Origin: Pestalotiopsis fici W106-1
Lineage: Eukaryota; Ascomycota; Sordariomycetes; Amphisphaeriales; Sporocadaceae
Direction: 5' to 3'
NCBI RefSeq assembly: GCF_000516985.1
Contig: NW_006917094.1
Span: 4,109,833-4,173,832, forward strand
DNA length: 64,000 nucleotides
Shown here: positions 25,772-38,618 of the stretch, piece after piece
Layout of the letters: each line of letters starts with the position of its first letter
Position numbering within the stretch: the stretch's first letter is position 1
Translations under genes and position numbers: made by a program
The notes under the pieces: generated by a model
The model's input: the letters and a program-made list of their open reading frames with translations, nothing else
Databases searched by the model: none
What the model was told of the DNA's origin: nothing

Positions 25772-26306
25772 TTAAACTAGCCATTCTGCGTAGTTTTTCG
25801 TTGCCGCTTTCCAGTCTTGTCCCTCACTACGGGTAAACTCCTTTGTATCCTCAATATCGGCAGCGCCAAAGTTGCCATGAAGATGCGGGTAGCCATCACC
25901 GTTCTCATAAGTGACCTTGTCCGTAAAAGTAAAGCGTAGTTTGAAGATCCAGACACTGGAAGCCGACTGAAAGAAGAGGGAGAGTGTCTCTGGGATCTAA
26001 TACTACTTGTCAGATTTTATTCGCCAGGATGAGCATATGATAATGTATGAAGAAGGAGTATGTAGTAGTGAATAAAAGAGCGATGCCGAAACCAGTCTTC
26101 AGGTGCTCTTGATTTGCCATTATAGTTGCGTATATAGACTAATCAATCCTAGTGATTATGGAAAGTCTTACCAGGCTCGCCGTGCTCAAGTGCACAAAGC
26201 CGTCTGCCTTGTCAAGGTCCGAGAGTGGGTACTGGTCCGGAATGGGCGTGGGGGGAGCCGAGGGTATGATCTTGTAGACATACTTTGGCAATGGTGAGGG
26301 GGCCAT
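25772..26306 (-). CDS. DUF952 domain protein
   Basis: Small conserved protein of unknown function with a DUF952 fold. Minus-strand exons 26306-26172 and 25996-25772 join in phase 0 over a 175-nt intron (donor GTAAGA, acceptor TTAG), giving 119 residues. The family hallmarks are present: YKIIP near the start, ADGFVHLSTAS, then IPETLSLFF across the junction, and GDGYPHLHGNF near the end. The start at 26306 (MAPSPLPKYVYK) fits the family; an in-frame ATG at 26402 would add 32 residues. The RIP-degraded transposon ends only about 195 bases upstream of this start, so the native promoter has probably been displaced or truncated. Confidence 0.87.
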
Positions 26307-26494
26307 GTTTCTGTATTTCTTCAAGATATAGCCAAGTATGAAATTTGGGTATGGCAGAATGAGAGGGGCTGTTGCTGTTTGGGTTTCCTTGGAGAGAGAC
26401 AATTGGTTATTGTCATGAAGCTCGCAGAAAGGTGAATGTGGGTATGGAACTGGTGCCAGCTGTCAGATTTTTCATATCGCAATCGTTGGCCAAT

Positions 26495-26500
26495 GTTATT
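26495..26500. other. Target-site duplication, left copy
   Basis: GTTATT directly abuts the left inverted terminal repeat of the 12 kb element and is matched exactly by GTTATT directly after the right repeat. Confidence 0.75.
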
Positions 26501-27471
26501 TACGACGGTTCAGAGCTCAGTTTATAACAAAATAAATTTTGCCCCACCTGCCTTTATTACATAGATCCCGCGGTCCTAACGGATACGGGTTTACCCGGTT
26601 TCGAAATTTCGGTAAATATATAATCCTTTTTTTCCTAATCGCGTTTATAATTTATAAATTTTATTTATTAAATTAGTTATATTTTTTTTATTTAGTTATA
26701 AACCGCTAATATTATTTTATATTTTTTTTATATTATATATTATTTTTATCCCGCGCGTAAGCCGTATTATTTCCGAACTTTATTTTAATATACGCGCGTT
26801 TATATAAATATTAATTAAAAATTTTTAAATTTAATTAAGCCTTATTAAAAAGGCTTATTTTTATCGGTAACTTTTTCCGCGCGTTTTTTTTATTTTAAAC
26901 CTAATTTAATTTAATAATTACCGTTATATTTACCGTAAATATACCGGAATTAAAAAACGACGTTAAACCCTTTTCGGCCTTTAAATAAAAAAATACGGCT
27001 TTAGCTAAAGTTTTTATAAGCTTTAAAGCTTATAAAATTAACCTCGATTATATAATATAAATTATCGATTAGCTTCGATAATATAAATTTAATAATGCTT
27101 AATATTTATTTAATAAATATATAATAAAATATATTTTTTTTTAATACGTTACCGATATTAATATTTTTAAAGCATTTTTAAATATTTTTATTTAATTTTT
27201 AATTAATTTTTCCTATATTTTTTAAATATTTTTAAGCTATTTAATTTAGTAATATTTAAATATATTTTTATATATTTTTAAATACCTAGCTATATATTTA
27301 TTAATATTTAGCTATATATATTTAAATATTTAATAATATATTTATAAATATTTAAATATATAAATTTAAATATTAGGCAATATATTTTTAAATATTTAAT
27401 TATATATTTTTATATATTATTTATATAATTTATACTAAATTTATTTTTTTAATACGTTTAGCGTTTTTTTA
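26501..27471 (+). repeat. Left long terminal inverted repeat
   Basis: Left arm of the inverted repeat pair. Besides the terminal 33 bases, the best internal match is about 27140-27471, which pairs with the reverse complement of about 37659-38010 through runs such as AAATATTTTTATTTAATTTT. Differences are mostly C/T and G/A, with some indels. Confidence 0.75.
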
Positions 27472-28301
27472 TATTTAAAATTAAGCGAAATAAGCGAGTT
27501 AAAAAAATAAAATTATTAAAATATATTTTACCGAAATTAAATACGCTATAACTATAGCATATTATTTATTTATTTTTTCGAACAAATATATCGCTAATAG
27601 CAATTAAAATTATTATAATTAATATTAAAAAACAAATAATGCAAAACTAATAATTAAATATATTTTAGCCGGCGTAAATATTATTAAAAATTTATATTTT
27701 AATTATTATTATAACGGCATAAAAACGAAATATACGCTTCGCCTTAATATATTTACGGCTTATAATATTTAATTTTAGCATTTATTAATAATATTAAACG
27801 CTAAATATAAAAAGAAAATTATTAAAAATATAGCTATAAGCAGATTTAATAGCTTTATTCGAAAGTTTTTAAGCAAATACCCGAAAAAAAAGCTTAAAAA
27901 GCAATACGATTTTATTTTAAAAAAATATAATAAAAATTATAAGCAAATAAGCTTACTTTTTAAAAGAAAAAAATATATTTAAATATATTTAAGCGAAAAA
28001 TAAATAAAATTATATAATTATAATATAAATATTTATATAGCGTTAGCATTATTATAATATTAATAATACGGATATAAACGGTATATAATAAAAATTAGGT
28101 ATTATAATAATATTTAATACGAATTATAAAATAATAAATTATAAAATATATTTTTAAATATATAAATAATTTTTTTATCCGAATTTTTATATAAGCGTTT
28201 TATATTTAAAATATTTAATTATACGGTATTTTTTCTTTTTTATCTTATAATTTAAATCCGAACTTATAATTTTTATCCTAAGCTAATAATTATTTAATTT
28301 T

Positions 28302-28929
28302 TGTTGCACGGATGTTAATACAGCATCGTATAATGCATAAAATTAGCTTTATAACGCATATTATATCGTTATAACAGCTATAAAACCTATTAAAATATCG
28401 TTAAATAACGATATATAAAAAATCAGTAAAATTTACCCTGTATTAACCTATAATTAATATAGTACTATTTATAGCTATTATTTATAATACTATATAATTA
28501 ATAAATTATTATAATTAATTATTATGGCTATTATAGCTATTAGAATTTATTAAAATTTAATAAAACGTTTTATTAAATTTAACCCTATTAAATATAATTA
28601 ATACACCTAGTTATAATAACCTTAGGTTATAAGGTAACTTATATTATAAAAATTTATAAATTTCGATAATTTCTTCGATTATAAATTAATTTTATTATTA
28701 ATTAATTTAATTATAAATTTAATTTATTAGTAATATATTTTAAAATATTTTTATCGGTTAATTTTATAAATATAAAAGGTAGTTATTTTTTCGTAATTAG
28801 TTATTTTTTTTTAAATTTTAATAAATTAGTTATATAATTTTATAACTATTTTTTACGGCTTAATTTTACGAATTATATAAACGCTTTTTTATGCCTAAAT
28901 TTATAATTTATTAATTATATTTTAAAATA
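28302..28929 (+). repeat. 5' LTR of the copia element
   Basis: A 628-bp direct repeat of 33701-34327. It begins TGTTGCACGG and ends TTAAAATA, which would be a CA end after reversing one RIP change. Differences from the 3' LTR are almost entirely C/T and G/A transitions. The leftmost ~160 bases keep CpA and TpG dinucleotides that are lost in the other copy. GGTTATAAGCCC follows directly and may be the mutated primer-binding site. Confidence 0.85.
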
Positions 28930-31900
28930 GGTTATAAGCCCGGTCCGATATAATATCGATTATATTAGGAACCGGATTTTATATCGAAAATTATAGCCGC
29001 TTTCCTAAACGAGTTAATTTAACGTAAATTTTAGAATTCCGTTATAATAGCCGATTTTTTATAGGCCTATATATAAGCTTATATAAACCGTAATTATATT
29101 AAAAACTATAGTTAAATAGCTAATTATAATAATTTTACCCGTTATAACTATATAACGGCTATAAAATTATTTATAATTAATCCTTATTATAATAGCCGAT
29201 CTGCTATAGCACCCTATAGCATTTATTATATTATATTATAATACCTAAATCCTTTTATATATTTTATCGATAAAATAAAAAAATTTAATTTCTTTTATTT
29301 TTATTTTTTTTACGATTCTTTTACCGTTTTTAACGATAATTATACCGTTATAACGGCAAAAATTCGGCAAAATAAATAACTTTATCCGTATTATTGCCGG
29401 ATGCTAGATACCGGAGAAATAAAAACTCTCCGGATCCGGAAACTGGAATACGTGGAAATTTACGTTATAATTATATTTTAAACTATTAGGAATCGATCGG
29501 TTTTTTAAAACTACCGATATATATAACGGTATAACCGATATTTAAAAAGCCTAGGCATTGCTTTTAATTCGTTAAAATTTAATAATAAAACCGTTAAATT
29601 TAATATTCGATAAAATAAATTTATATAAAATTTTATCGATTTTATAATTAGCCTATTAAGGCACTAAACCCGTATTACGTTAGTAATTATATTTCGAATT
29701 TTATATTATAAAATTCGAAAATTATAATTTATTAAACGAATTTATATTTATTTTTAAAAAATATATTTTAAAGCTTTTAAGCGTTAAAGCTAAAATCGAT
29801 AATATCGATTAAAAAACGATTTTTATTATAGCTTTTTAATTAGCTTACCTTATATAGGCTAACCGTTACCGTAATATTTTACGGTTTATAAATTTATTTA
29901 TTTTTAAAGGGTTAATTACGGATATTTTAAATAAAAACCGACGGAATCCGGATACGGCTATAGGAAATTCTTATTATACGGATAATAAAAAATCCCGGTT
30001 CCCCCGATCCAATTAGAATTAATAGGGAACCTAAAGCGGAAATAAAAAGAATTCGAATAAATCGAATAAAAAAAAATCGAATAATTCGAATAATTTTAAT
30101 AATTCGAATAATTCGAATAAGTTAAATAATTTAAATTCGATTATATTTATTATAAATTAGAAATTTAAAAAACGGGAAAATTTATCCCGTAATAAAAATT
30201 TGGACGAAGATAAATCGTTTTATATTTTCTCGAATATTTCGAATAAATCGAAAAAAGATTAACCTTCGTTCCTAAAGATTAGTAATTATATAATATTAAT
30301 TCCTTAAAGTATATATCGAATAATAAGCATTTATTCGATAATTTTATTATAAAATCGGATTTTTTACCGATTATTATAAGTAATAGAAAAATATTTTTAA
30401 AAGGAATTAGAAATATTACGCTTTTTTTTAAAATTAACCGGGAAATACGTAAAATAACGTTATTAAACGTGTTTTACATACCGGAATTTCTGCTAAATAT
30501 TATATCCGGCTAATTATATTATTAAAAAGGCGGTATTATAAACGGGAATAAATTATATAATTTTAAAAATAGGCTTTTTATTACGTTAAATTAAAAAAAA
30601 CGTAAATTTTTCCTATATTTAATTAATAAATTAAAATTTAATATAATATATTTAGCTATAAATTTATTAAAAATAATAAAAAAAGCCCGTATAATCGGTT
30701 TAAATTATCCGGAACCGAATTCGGATATAAAATTTAACGAAACCATAGATTTCAAGGAAATCGAATTAATTTCTAATTATTCGAATTTTTTTATAATTAC
30801 GGAAAAATAGCATAAACGATTTAGCTATTTTAGTTATAATATTTTAGCTAAAATAGCTAAAATAATTACGGGGATTCCTAAAAAAAATTAAAAAAAAGGA
30901 TTTAAATTACAAATCCTATATTTCGGGTAAATTTACCTAAAACTAACCTTATATAAATCCGAATAAGGCTAATAAACCGTTATATCGTATTTATATCGAT
31001 ACGGTTTATATTACCTTTTTTAGCTATTTTAGTTATAAATATATAATTAATTTTACGGATAATAAAACCGGATTTCGGGAAATTAAATTTTTTAAAAAAA
31101 ATCCGATATATTCGATATTATAATAAATAAAATCGAATATTATAAAACCTAATTCGGAAAATATCCGAATATTATTCGTATAAATAACGATAAAAATTTT
31201 TTTTTAGTTAAATTAGAAAATTATTTAACCGAAAAAAGGATTATTTTTAAATTTATAACTTTTTATATACTAAAATAAAACGGTATAACCGAACGTATAA
31301 ACCGGATTATTATCGAAAAAACTAAAATGGTTTTTATCGATTTATAACTCCCGAAAAACCTTTAGGAATTCGTTATAAAAGCAATAATTTATTTAATAAA
31401 TTTTATTATTACGGCATTTAATTTATTTACCTTTTATTAGGAATTTTACGATTATTTTTAGCTAAAACGGGATAATAAGCTTAATTTATCCTAAATTTAT
31501 ATATTAAAAATATCGGTTTTAATTTATAAACCGAAAAAAATCCGTAAAAACTCCGATAAATTCGGAATTATTACCGAAAACGGGAAAATTATTAGATATA
31601 ACGGTAATAAAATTTATTACGTATATTTTTCCGATCGGCCGTATAAATTATAAATTATACGGATTTTTTATATTCGATTATTACCTAAAAATCAAAAAAA
31701 AAAGGGAAAAATTACTAAATTCGAAATTACCGGATTAGGAAATAATACCGGATAAAAGCTTTACCGACGGTAAATTTATTTAATTAACGGTATTAAAAAC
31801 GATAAATTTATTAAATTTATTTCCCGGAAACGATTAAATTTTTTAATTTACTATAAATAAGTTTATAATTAACGATTAACCGGATTTACCCGGGAACGAA

Positions 31901-33700
31901 TTTAATATAAATTCCGAATTTATAAATATTAATAATATTTTTTCGATTATTCCGAATAAATCGAATATTAAGGTAATTTTTCCGAAATTTACGGATTCCG
32001 AATAAAATAAATTCGTTAAATATAACGAATTATTCGCCGATATCTCGTATTATTTAATTATTAAAAATTCAGGCTATATAAAACCGAAAATAATAAAATA
32101 AGCATTAAAAAGCCTTAAAAAGGAAAAATAAATTTAGGCTATATACGTTAAATTACGGTAATTAATTTAGAAAAGGACTTTTTAAGCTATTAATCGAAAT
32201 AAAGTCCAAAAAGCCGGTAAAATCCTATTATTCGTAAAATAGGTATTTAAAAGGAAAACCGATAAAAACGGAAATATCGATAAATATAAAGCTAAATTAA
32301 TTATACGTAAATTCGAATAACGATATAAAATCGATTATTTCGAAACGTTTGCTATAAGAATAAAATTTATTATTTAAAGGCTTTTATTAGCTTTAATAGC
32401 TTATTACGATTAGGAAATTAAATAAATCGATATAATTAGTGCTTTTTTAAACGGGAAATTATACGAAAAAATATATATTACCCTTATAAATAAATTATCC
32501 GAATTTTTTTCCGAAAACCCGGAATTAAATAATTTCGGTTAGAAAAACGACGACTTTTAGGTAATTTAGCTTAAAAAGGCCTTATACGGTTTTAAATAAA
32601 ATCTACGCCAATAGCAAATTACGCTAAAAAATAGCCTAAAAAAGCTTAAATTTAATTTATTTATTTTAAACGAATTAGTTTATTATAATAAAAAATCTAA
32701 TATTTTTATTATAATTTACGTAAATAATTTCCTGATTTTTGGCCTTAATTTACGTAAAATTAACTAATTAAAATAAGATATTTCGAAAAAATTCGAAATA
32801 AAAGATTTAAAATTAATTTTTTATTTTTTCGGTATATAAATTAAAAAAAATCGAAAAAATAAAATAATTCGTATAAACCAGGCAATTTATTTTAAAAAGT
32901 TATTAGAAATTAACGGATTTTCCGATATAAAACCGGCTAATATATTATTTAGCTTTAAATTTTTAAAATCGTTATATATAATAAAAAAAAGCAATAAAAA
33001 ACCGGCTTTAAAGGAATTTATTTATTTATATTAGCATTTATTAAATGGATTAATATATACTATAATTTAAATTAGGCCTAATTTAGCTTATTTTATAATA
33101 TATTTAGCTAAATATATATAGAACCTATCGAAAATTACGATAAAAAAGGTAAAAAAGGTATTTAATTATTTAAAATCCTATTATTATTTTAGAATTACCT
33201 TTAACGGGAAAATAAAACCCGGATTAATAAATTATTTTAATGCCGATTTTACTAATAATTACGAAACCCGTAAATTAACGTCCGGTTATTTATTTATTTT
33301 AAATAACGGACCGATAAATTAAAAATCGAAATAATAATTTACGATTTTTTTATTAATTACCGAAGCCGAATTTAATAAATTAAAACAGGCTACCCGTAAA
33401 GCAATATAATTAAAAAATCTTTTTACGGAAATTAGAATTAATATAAATACTATATTAATTAAAAGAAATAATATAAAGGCTATAAATTTAATATATAATC
33501 CGGAATATTACTAACGTATTAAATATACGGTTATACGGTATTTTTATATACGGCAAAAAATTAAAAATAAAAATATTCGAATCGAATATATTTTAATTAA
33601 CGATATATTAACAAATAGCCTTATAAAGCTATTTCCTAAAAATAAATTTTAGAAATTTATTAAATTATTAAATTTAACTAATATTATTTAATAAAAGGAG

Positions 33701-34327
33701 TATTATATAAATATTAATATAATATCGTATAATATATAAAATTAGCTTTATAACGTATATTATATCGTTATAATAGCTATAAAACTTATCGAAATATTAT
33801 TAAATAACGATATATAAGAAATTAATAAAATTTATTTTATATTAATTTATAATTAATATAATATTATTTATAGCTATTATTTATAATATTATATAATTAA
33901 TAAATTATTATAATTAATTATTATAGCTATTATAGCTATTAAAATCTATTAGAATTTAATAAAACGTTTTATTAAATTAAACCTTATTAAATATAGCTAA
34001 TATACCTAGCTATAATAATCCTAGGGTTATAAGGTAACCTATATTATAAAAATTTATAAATTTCGATGGTTTTTTCGATTATAAATTAATTTTATTACTA
34101 ATTAATTTAATTATAAATCTAATTTATTAGTAATATATTTTAAAATATTTTTATTAGTTAATTTTATAAGTATAAAAGGTAGTTATTCCTCCGTAATTAG
34201 TTATTTTTTTTAAGCTTTAATAAATCAGTTATATAGCCTTATAACTATTTTTATAGCCTGATTCTACGAATTATATGAACGCTTCCCTGTGCCTAAGTTT
34301 ATAATCCATTAATTATACCTTAAAATA
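33701..34327 (+). repeat. 3' LTR of the copia element
   Basis: A 627-bp copy beginning TATTATATAA, the RIP-mutated form of TGTTGCACGG, immediately after the polypurine tract. Its right ~150 bases (about 34180-34327) keep CpA and TpG sites that are mutated in the 5' LTR, the reverse of the pattern at the left LTR. Confidence 0.85.
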
Positions 34328-37300
34328 TTTTATTTATATAAAATTAAACTATTTTTAATTATTTATTTATGCCTATATACCGCTCCCATTAAGTGATATC
34401 GAAACCCCAGATTACAAGCTCCTTTAATTATTATACGAATATATTTAAATATTATATTTTAGTATTTTTTAAAAATTAATAAAATAATAAAATTATTTCC
34501 GTATATTAACTAAGCACGGATAATAATTTATATATAATATATTAAACTAAATTGCTTTTTTATATATTTTTATACCTTAAATCCGATTTAAGCTAAATAC
34601 TTTTATTACGGAATAAAATTTTTATATAATAGCCTTTTAAAAAAACCGCAAATATATCGTAAACGGCTAATTAAATGCTTTATATCGCTAAATTAATAAT
34701 TTTCGCGCTATTAAATATAAAGTTAATATAAATTAAAACCGTTTAAAATAAATAAAAGAGCTAATAACGGCCGACGGCATTAATTTTGCTTTATATTTTC
34801 CGGATTATATTATATTTATTTATTAAAGCGTAATAAAAGATTTCGTTTATTCCCTTTTATATTATTAACGCGAAAATAAACTTTTATTAAGCGAATATCT
34901 TTATTTGCGTTAATAGTTAAAAAAATATATAAATTAAAGGATAAAATTTCGTTTAAAATTATTAAATAAAAATTTAAGCGGATAAAATAAATTTCGATAA
35001 CATATAAGTAAAATAAATATTAATTTAAATAAGGTGGATCGCTTATTAAAACGATTAAAATATTAAAATAAAAATATATACCTTTAGTTTAATTAATATT
35101 AAATTATTTTAATTAAAGGCGATTAAATTTAATTAAATATTTTGCAATTTTTTATAATATTAATAATAATAATAAATTTTTTTAAACCTAATTTATATTT
35201 ATTAATATATAAAAAAATGTTTTGCGTTAATAAACCTTAAAAAATATATAAATAAATAATTTAAAAAAAGATTTGCAAATATTAGAAAAAAGAAATACTA
35301 ATAATTCTTTTTTTTTAAAAAAAATAAATTAATTTTATTTTAACGTAAATAAAAATATTTATATTTATTTTATTTAATTTTCCTTAATTTAAATTTATCT
35401 TTTATTAGCAGCGCGTATTATTATAAATGCTAATAAATATTTTTATTTTTCGCTTTTAGCTTTTTTTTATTATTTTATTCCGCTTTTTATTATTATTTTT
35501 ATTTATAATTATAATATTTTTTTTATATTTTTTAGCAATAATAAATTTATTTTTATAAAATTATTATTATTATTATTATCGGTTAAAATATATTTATAAT
35601 TTTAAATAAATTTATCGGCGGCTATTATGCTTTAAAAATGCTTTTTGGCTTTTAGCTTATTTATCCGCTTTTCCGTTTTAATAAGTTTTAATTATTTTTT
35701 TTAATAATAAACCGTTTCCTTTTATTTTTTTTAATACCGATAAACCTACGCGGGCACGGGCCGTTTAAATATATTAATTAAAAACGCGGTCCTAAAATTT
35801 ATTTAACTTTTTTATATATTTATCGATAAGCGTATTAGGCAAAAAAGGTTTAATATTTGGCTTATCGATAAATATAATAATAAAAAGCTAAAAGCGAATT
35901 TTTAAAGGCTTTGCATTTTTTCTAAAATTTAGCATTGCTATTTTTATATTAATATAAAATATACGCAATTTTTCGATAATAATCGGCCGCTTTTAATCCT
36001 AAAAAAATAGCGAATAATCGCTTTTTTTTTTAAATTTGCTTTTTTTATTTTTAGCAAGCTTTATAAAAGCGATAAATTATTATTTAAATCGATTTATAAT
36101 AGCAAAAAAATTAAATTATTAAAATAATATATAAATATATTCGCGATAATTAAAATAATTAGCTTTAAATATAATTTAGTTTTTTTTTAGTTTTTTTATA
36201 TAAATAATATTTAAATATTCGGTATTATAAAAAGGTTTTATAATACGTTTATTAAGCCTTATAGGCTTATAAATATTACGCTAAAAAGTAACCTAAAAGT
36301 CGACTTTAAAATAATTATTAAAAATAAAAAAAAACGCTTTAAAACTCCGTTGCTTTTTTAAAAATTAATTTTATGCTAAATTACCTTTAAAACGTATTAA
36401 GCAAAAGTTAGAATTTAAAGCGTTGCTATAATTTAAAATCCTTAGCGTTTAAAAAGCCGTATTATGCTAATAAAAAAGCCGGAAGGCATAAGGCGAGCGT
36501 TTCCGGGGATTAAAAAAATAGGAATAGGTATCCGACGAAAGGTTAAAAATATTAAAACTAAAAAAAAAAGAGGTATAAGCAAGTTTTCGTCGTTAATTTA
36601 AATAATAAGCTCGGTGTCGCAATATTCGCAAATTTAAGCTTCGGGATTTTGCAAAATATATTAAAAATAGCGACGCTTTATTTTAGGATAATATTCCGGA
36701 AAAAGGAAAAATATAGCGAAAAATAAAGGAAAAAAATAAATTAAAGCTAATTAAATTTAAAAAATTTTAATTAAAATTTAAAAAATATAATTTAATTTAT
36801 ATTATTAAAAATTTAAATTTTAAATAATAAAAAAGCTTAAACTTTTTATATTATAATTAGCTTCGTATTATTAAAATATTAGATAAAAAACTAAATTTAT
36901 TTATAAAATTATAATTTTATTTTATAACTTAAAAATTATATTATTAAATAAAAATTAATATTTATATACGTTATTTATTATAATAATAAAAAACGTATTA
37001 GCGCTTTTTAACGAGCGTATTTATAAATATAAATATTATTAATTATAAAAGATAATTTTTTATATTTTTATAATTATTAATATAAAAAAACTTTATTTAA
37101 GCTATATATTTAGCGTATTACTTTAGCTAATAATAAATATATTCGTTTTTATTTATTATTTATTTTTATTTATTTTTATTTTTATTTATTTGCTTTATAT
37201 AAGCTTTATTTTTACGGTCGAATTTTTTTTAAAATTATTACAACTAAAGCTTATATTTAATAAATTGTATATTTTTGCGTTAAGCTTTAATAAAATATTT

Positions 37301-37658
37301 TAAAACTTTAGGATTATTTTTAATAGCTATTAAATATTTCGTATTATTAGTAAATATTAAGCTTAAATATTATAATATATAAATATATTAGCGTAAAAAC
37401 TATATATTTTTTTAAATATATTATAATAATAATTAAAATATATATTTTTAGCAATATTTTTGCTATTAAAAAATATAAATTAAAGGGATTTTAGCTATTT
37501 AGCAAGCGATATTACTAATAAACCGTATTATTTAAAACGGCGATAAAATCGATTTTTAGGGTAAATAAATATAAAGCGGCAATATAGCACGGTTTAATAC
37601 GTATAAAAATTATATCGCTTAGCTAAGGTTTTCCTTTTTTTTTAAAAAACCTTAAAAA
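34328..37658. other. Interior of the long-TIR element, degraded coding traces
   Basis: About 3.3 kb of AT-rich DNA between the copia insertion and the right TIR. On the minus strand, roughly 36040 down to 35690, one frame reads protein-like segments (for example LGLKAADYYRKIAYILY and NGPCPRRFIGIKK) broken by TAA codons, which suggests a RIP-killed gene. About 34360-34425 is less AT-rich and still contains CpA. I cannot identify the ancestral protein. Confidence 0.45.
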
Positions 37659-38612
37659 TAAAAAAACGCTAAACGTGCTAAAAAAATAAATTTAATATAA
37701 ATTATATAAATAATATATAAAAATATATAATTAAATATTTAAAAATATATCGCCCGATATTTAAATTTATATATTTAAATATTTATAAATATATTATTAA
37801 ATATTTAAATATATATAACTAAATATTAATAAATATATAACTAAATATTTAAAAATATATAAAAATATATTTAAATATTATTAAATTAAATAGCTTAAAA
37901 ATATTTAAAAAAATATAAAAAAAAATTAATTAAAAATTAAATAAAAATATTTAAAAGTGCTTTAAAAATATTATTATTAATAATATACTAAAAAAAAAAT
38001 ATATATTTTACCGTAATTTTTTCGAATAAACGCTAAATAATATTATTATTGCATTATTAAAGCTAATTAATAAGCTATATTATATAATTAAAGTAAATTT
38101 TGCAAATAATTATATTTATAAAAGTATTTTTTAGCTTTTACTTTTTAAAAATAAAATCTTTTAGGTTTTTTATTATCGGTAATATTAAAAATAAATAACG
38201 CAAAAATTATAATATTTGCTAAAGCCTATAATAATAAAAACGTAATAAAAAATAAATAAATAAACGGATTTAATTTTATTAAGGCTTAATTAAATTTAAA
38301 AAGGTTTAATTAATATTAAAATAAACGCGCGCGTATTACGATAAGATTTAATAACGATATAAGCTTCGGTTATTACCGTAATATAAATAAAAGCTTAAAA
38401 AAATATAATTTAATATTTACGGTTTATAATTAAAAAAAAAAGCTATTATAATTTAATAAATAAAATTTTTAGGTTATAGCGGTAATATAAAAAGGAAAAA
38501 AATAAATTTTCCGAAATTTATAAATGGGGTAGGCAGATATCGGGCAGGCGTAAGCGTATTTGCCGCTAAACCCAAAAGCATTTTATTATAAACTGAGCTC
38601 TGAACCGTCGTA
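37659..38612 (-). repeat. Right long terminal inverted repeat
   Basis: Reverse-complement partner of 26501-27471. The last 33 bases before 38612 match the left terminus at 32 of 33 positions; homology towards the interior ends near 37659 at the AAAAAAACGCTAAACG block. Confidence 0.75.
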
Positions 38613-38618
38613 GTTATT
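38613..38618. other. Target-site duplication, right copy
   Basis: GTTATT immediately follows the right TIR and is identical to the left copy. Confidence 0.75.

Larger units (their letters stand above)
28302..34327 (+). mobile_element. RIP-killed Ty1/copia LTR retrotransposon
   Basis: About 6.0 kb with two direct LTRs, a polypurine tract (AAAAGGAG) abutting the 3' LTR, and degraded pol sequence in copia order. Near 30811-30850 is a GAG-pre-integrase-like H-x-R-F block. The integrase NG-x-x-ER-x-NR block lies near 31287-31325, the RT SAFLNGKLYEKIY block near 32435-32475, and LKKALYGFK near 32567. The catalytic YVDD box has become YVNN at 32717-32728, and the RNase H TSGYLF block lies near 33278. 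Stops replace expected Gln/Trp codons throughout, as G-to-A and C-to-T RIP changes would do. It cannot encode functional proteins. A possible 5-bp duplication ATTTT flanks it, but AT-richness makes this weak. It is inserted in the long-TIR element, so it is the younger of the two. Confidence 0.88.
26501..38612. mobile_element. 12.1-kb RIP-degraded DNA element with long TIRs
   Basis: The two ends are inverted repeats starting TACGACGGTTCAGAGC. The outer 33 bases agree at 32 positions. After about 60-70 diverged bases, homology resumes and runs to about 27471 on the left and 37659 on the right, so the TIRs are about 950-970 bp. A perfect 6-bp GTTATT flanks both sides. The interior is extremely AT-rich, with CpA and TpG nearly absent while CpG persists, which is the RIP signature. 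A copia retrotransposon sits inside (28302-34327); without it the element would be about 6.1 kb. No intact transposase survives, and only stop-riddled coding-like traces are visible. Long TIRs, 6-bp duplication and size suggest a class II DNA transposon, but the superfamily cannot be named from what remains. Confidence 0.75.

Noticed and set aside
26501..38612. Starship-type giant element or centromere core.
   Set aside because: No tyrosine-recombinase/DUF3435 gene is visible and Starships lack long TIRs. At 12 kb with clear TIRs and a target duplication, a transposon explains the AT-richness better than a centromere.
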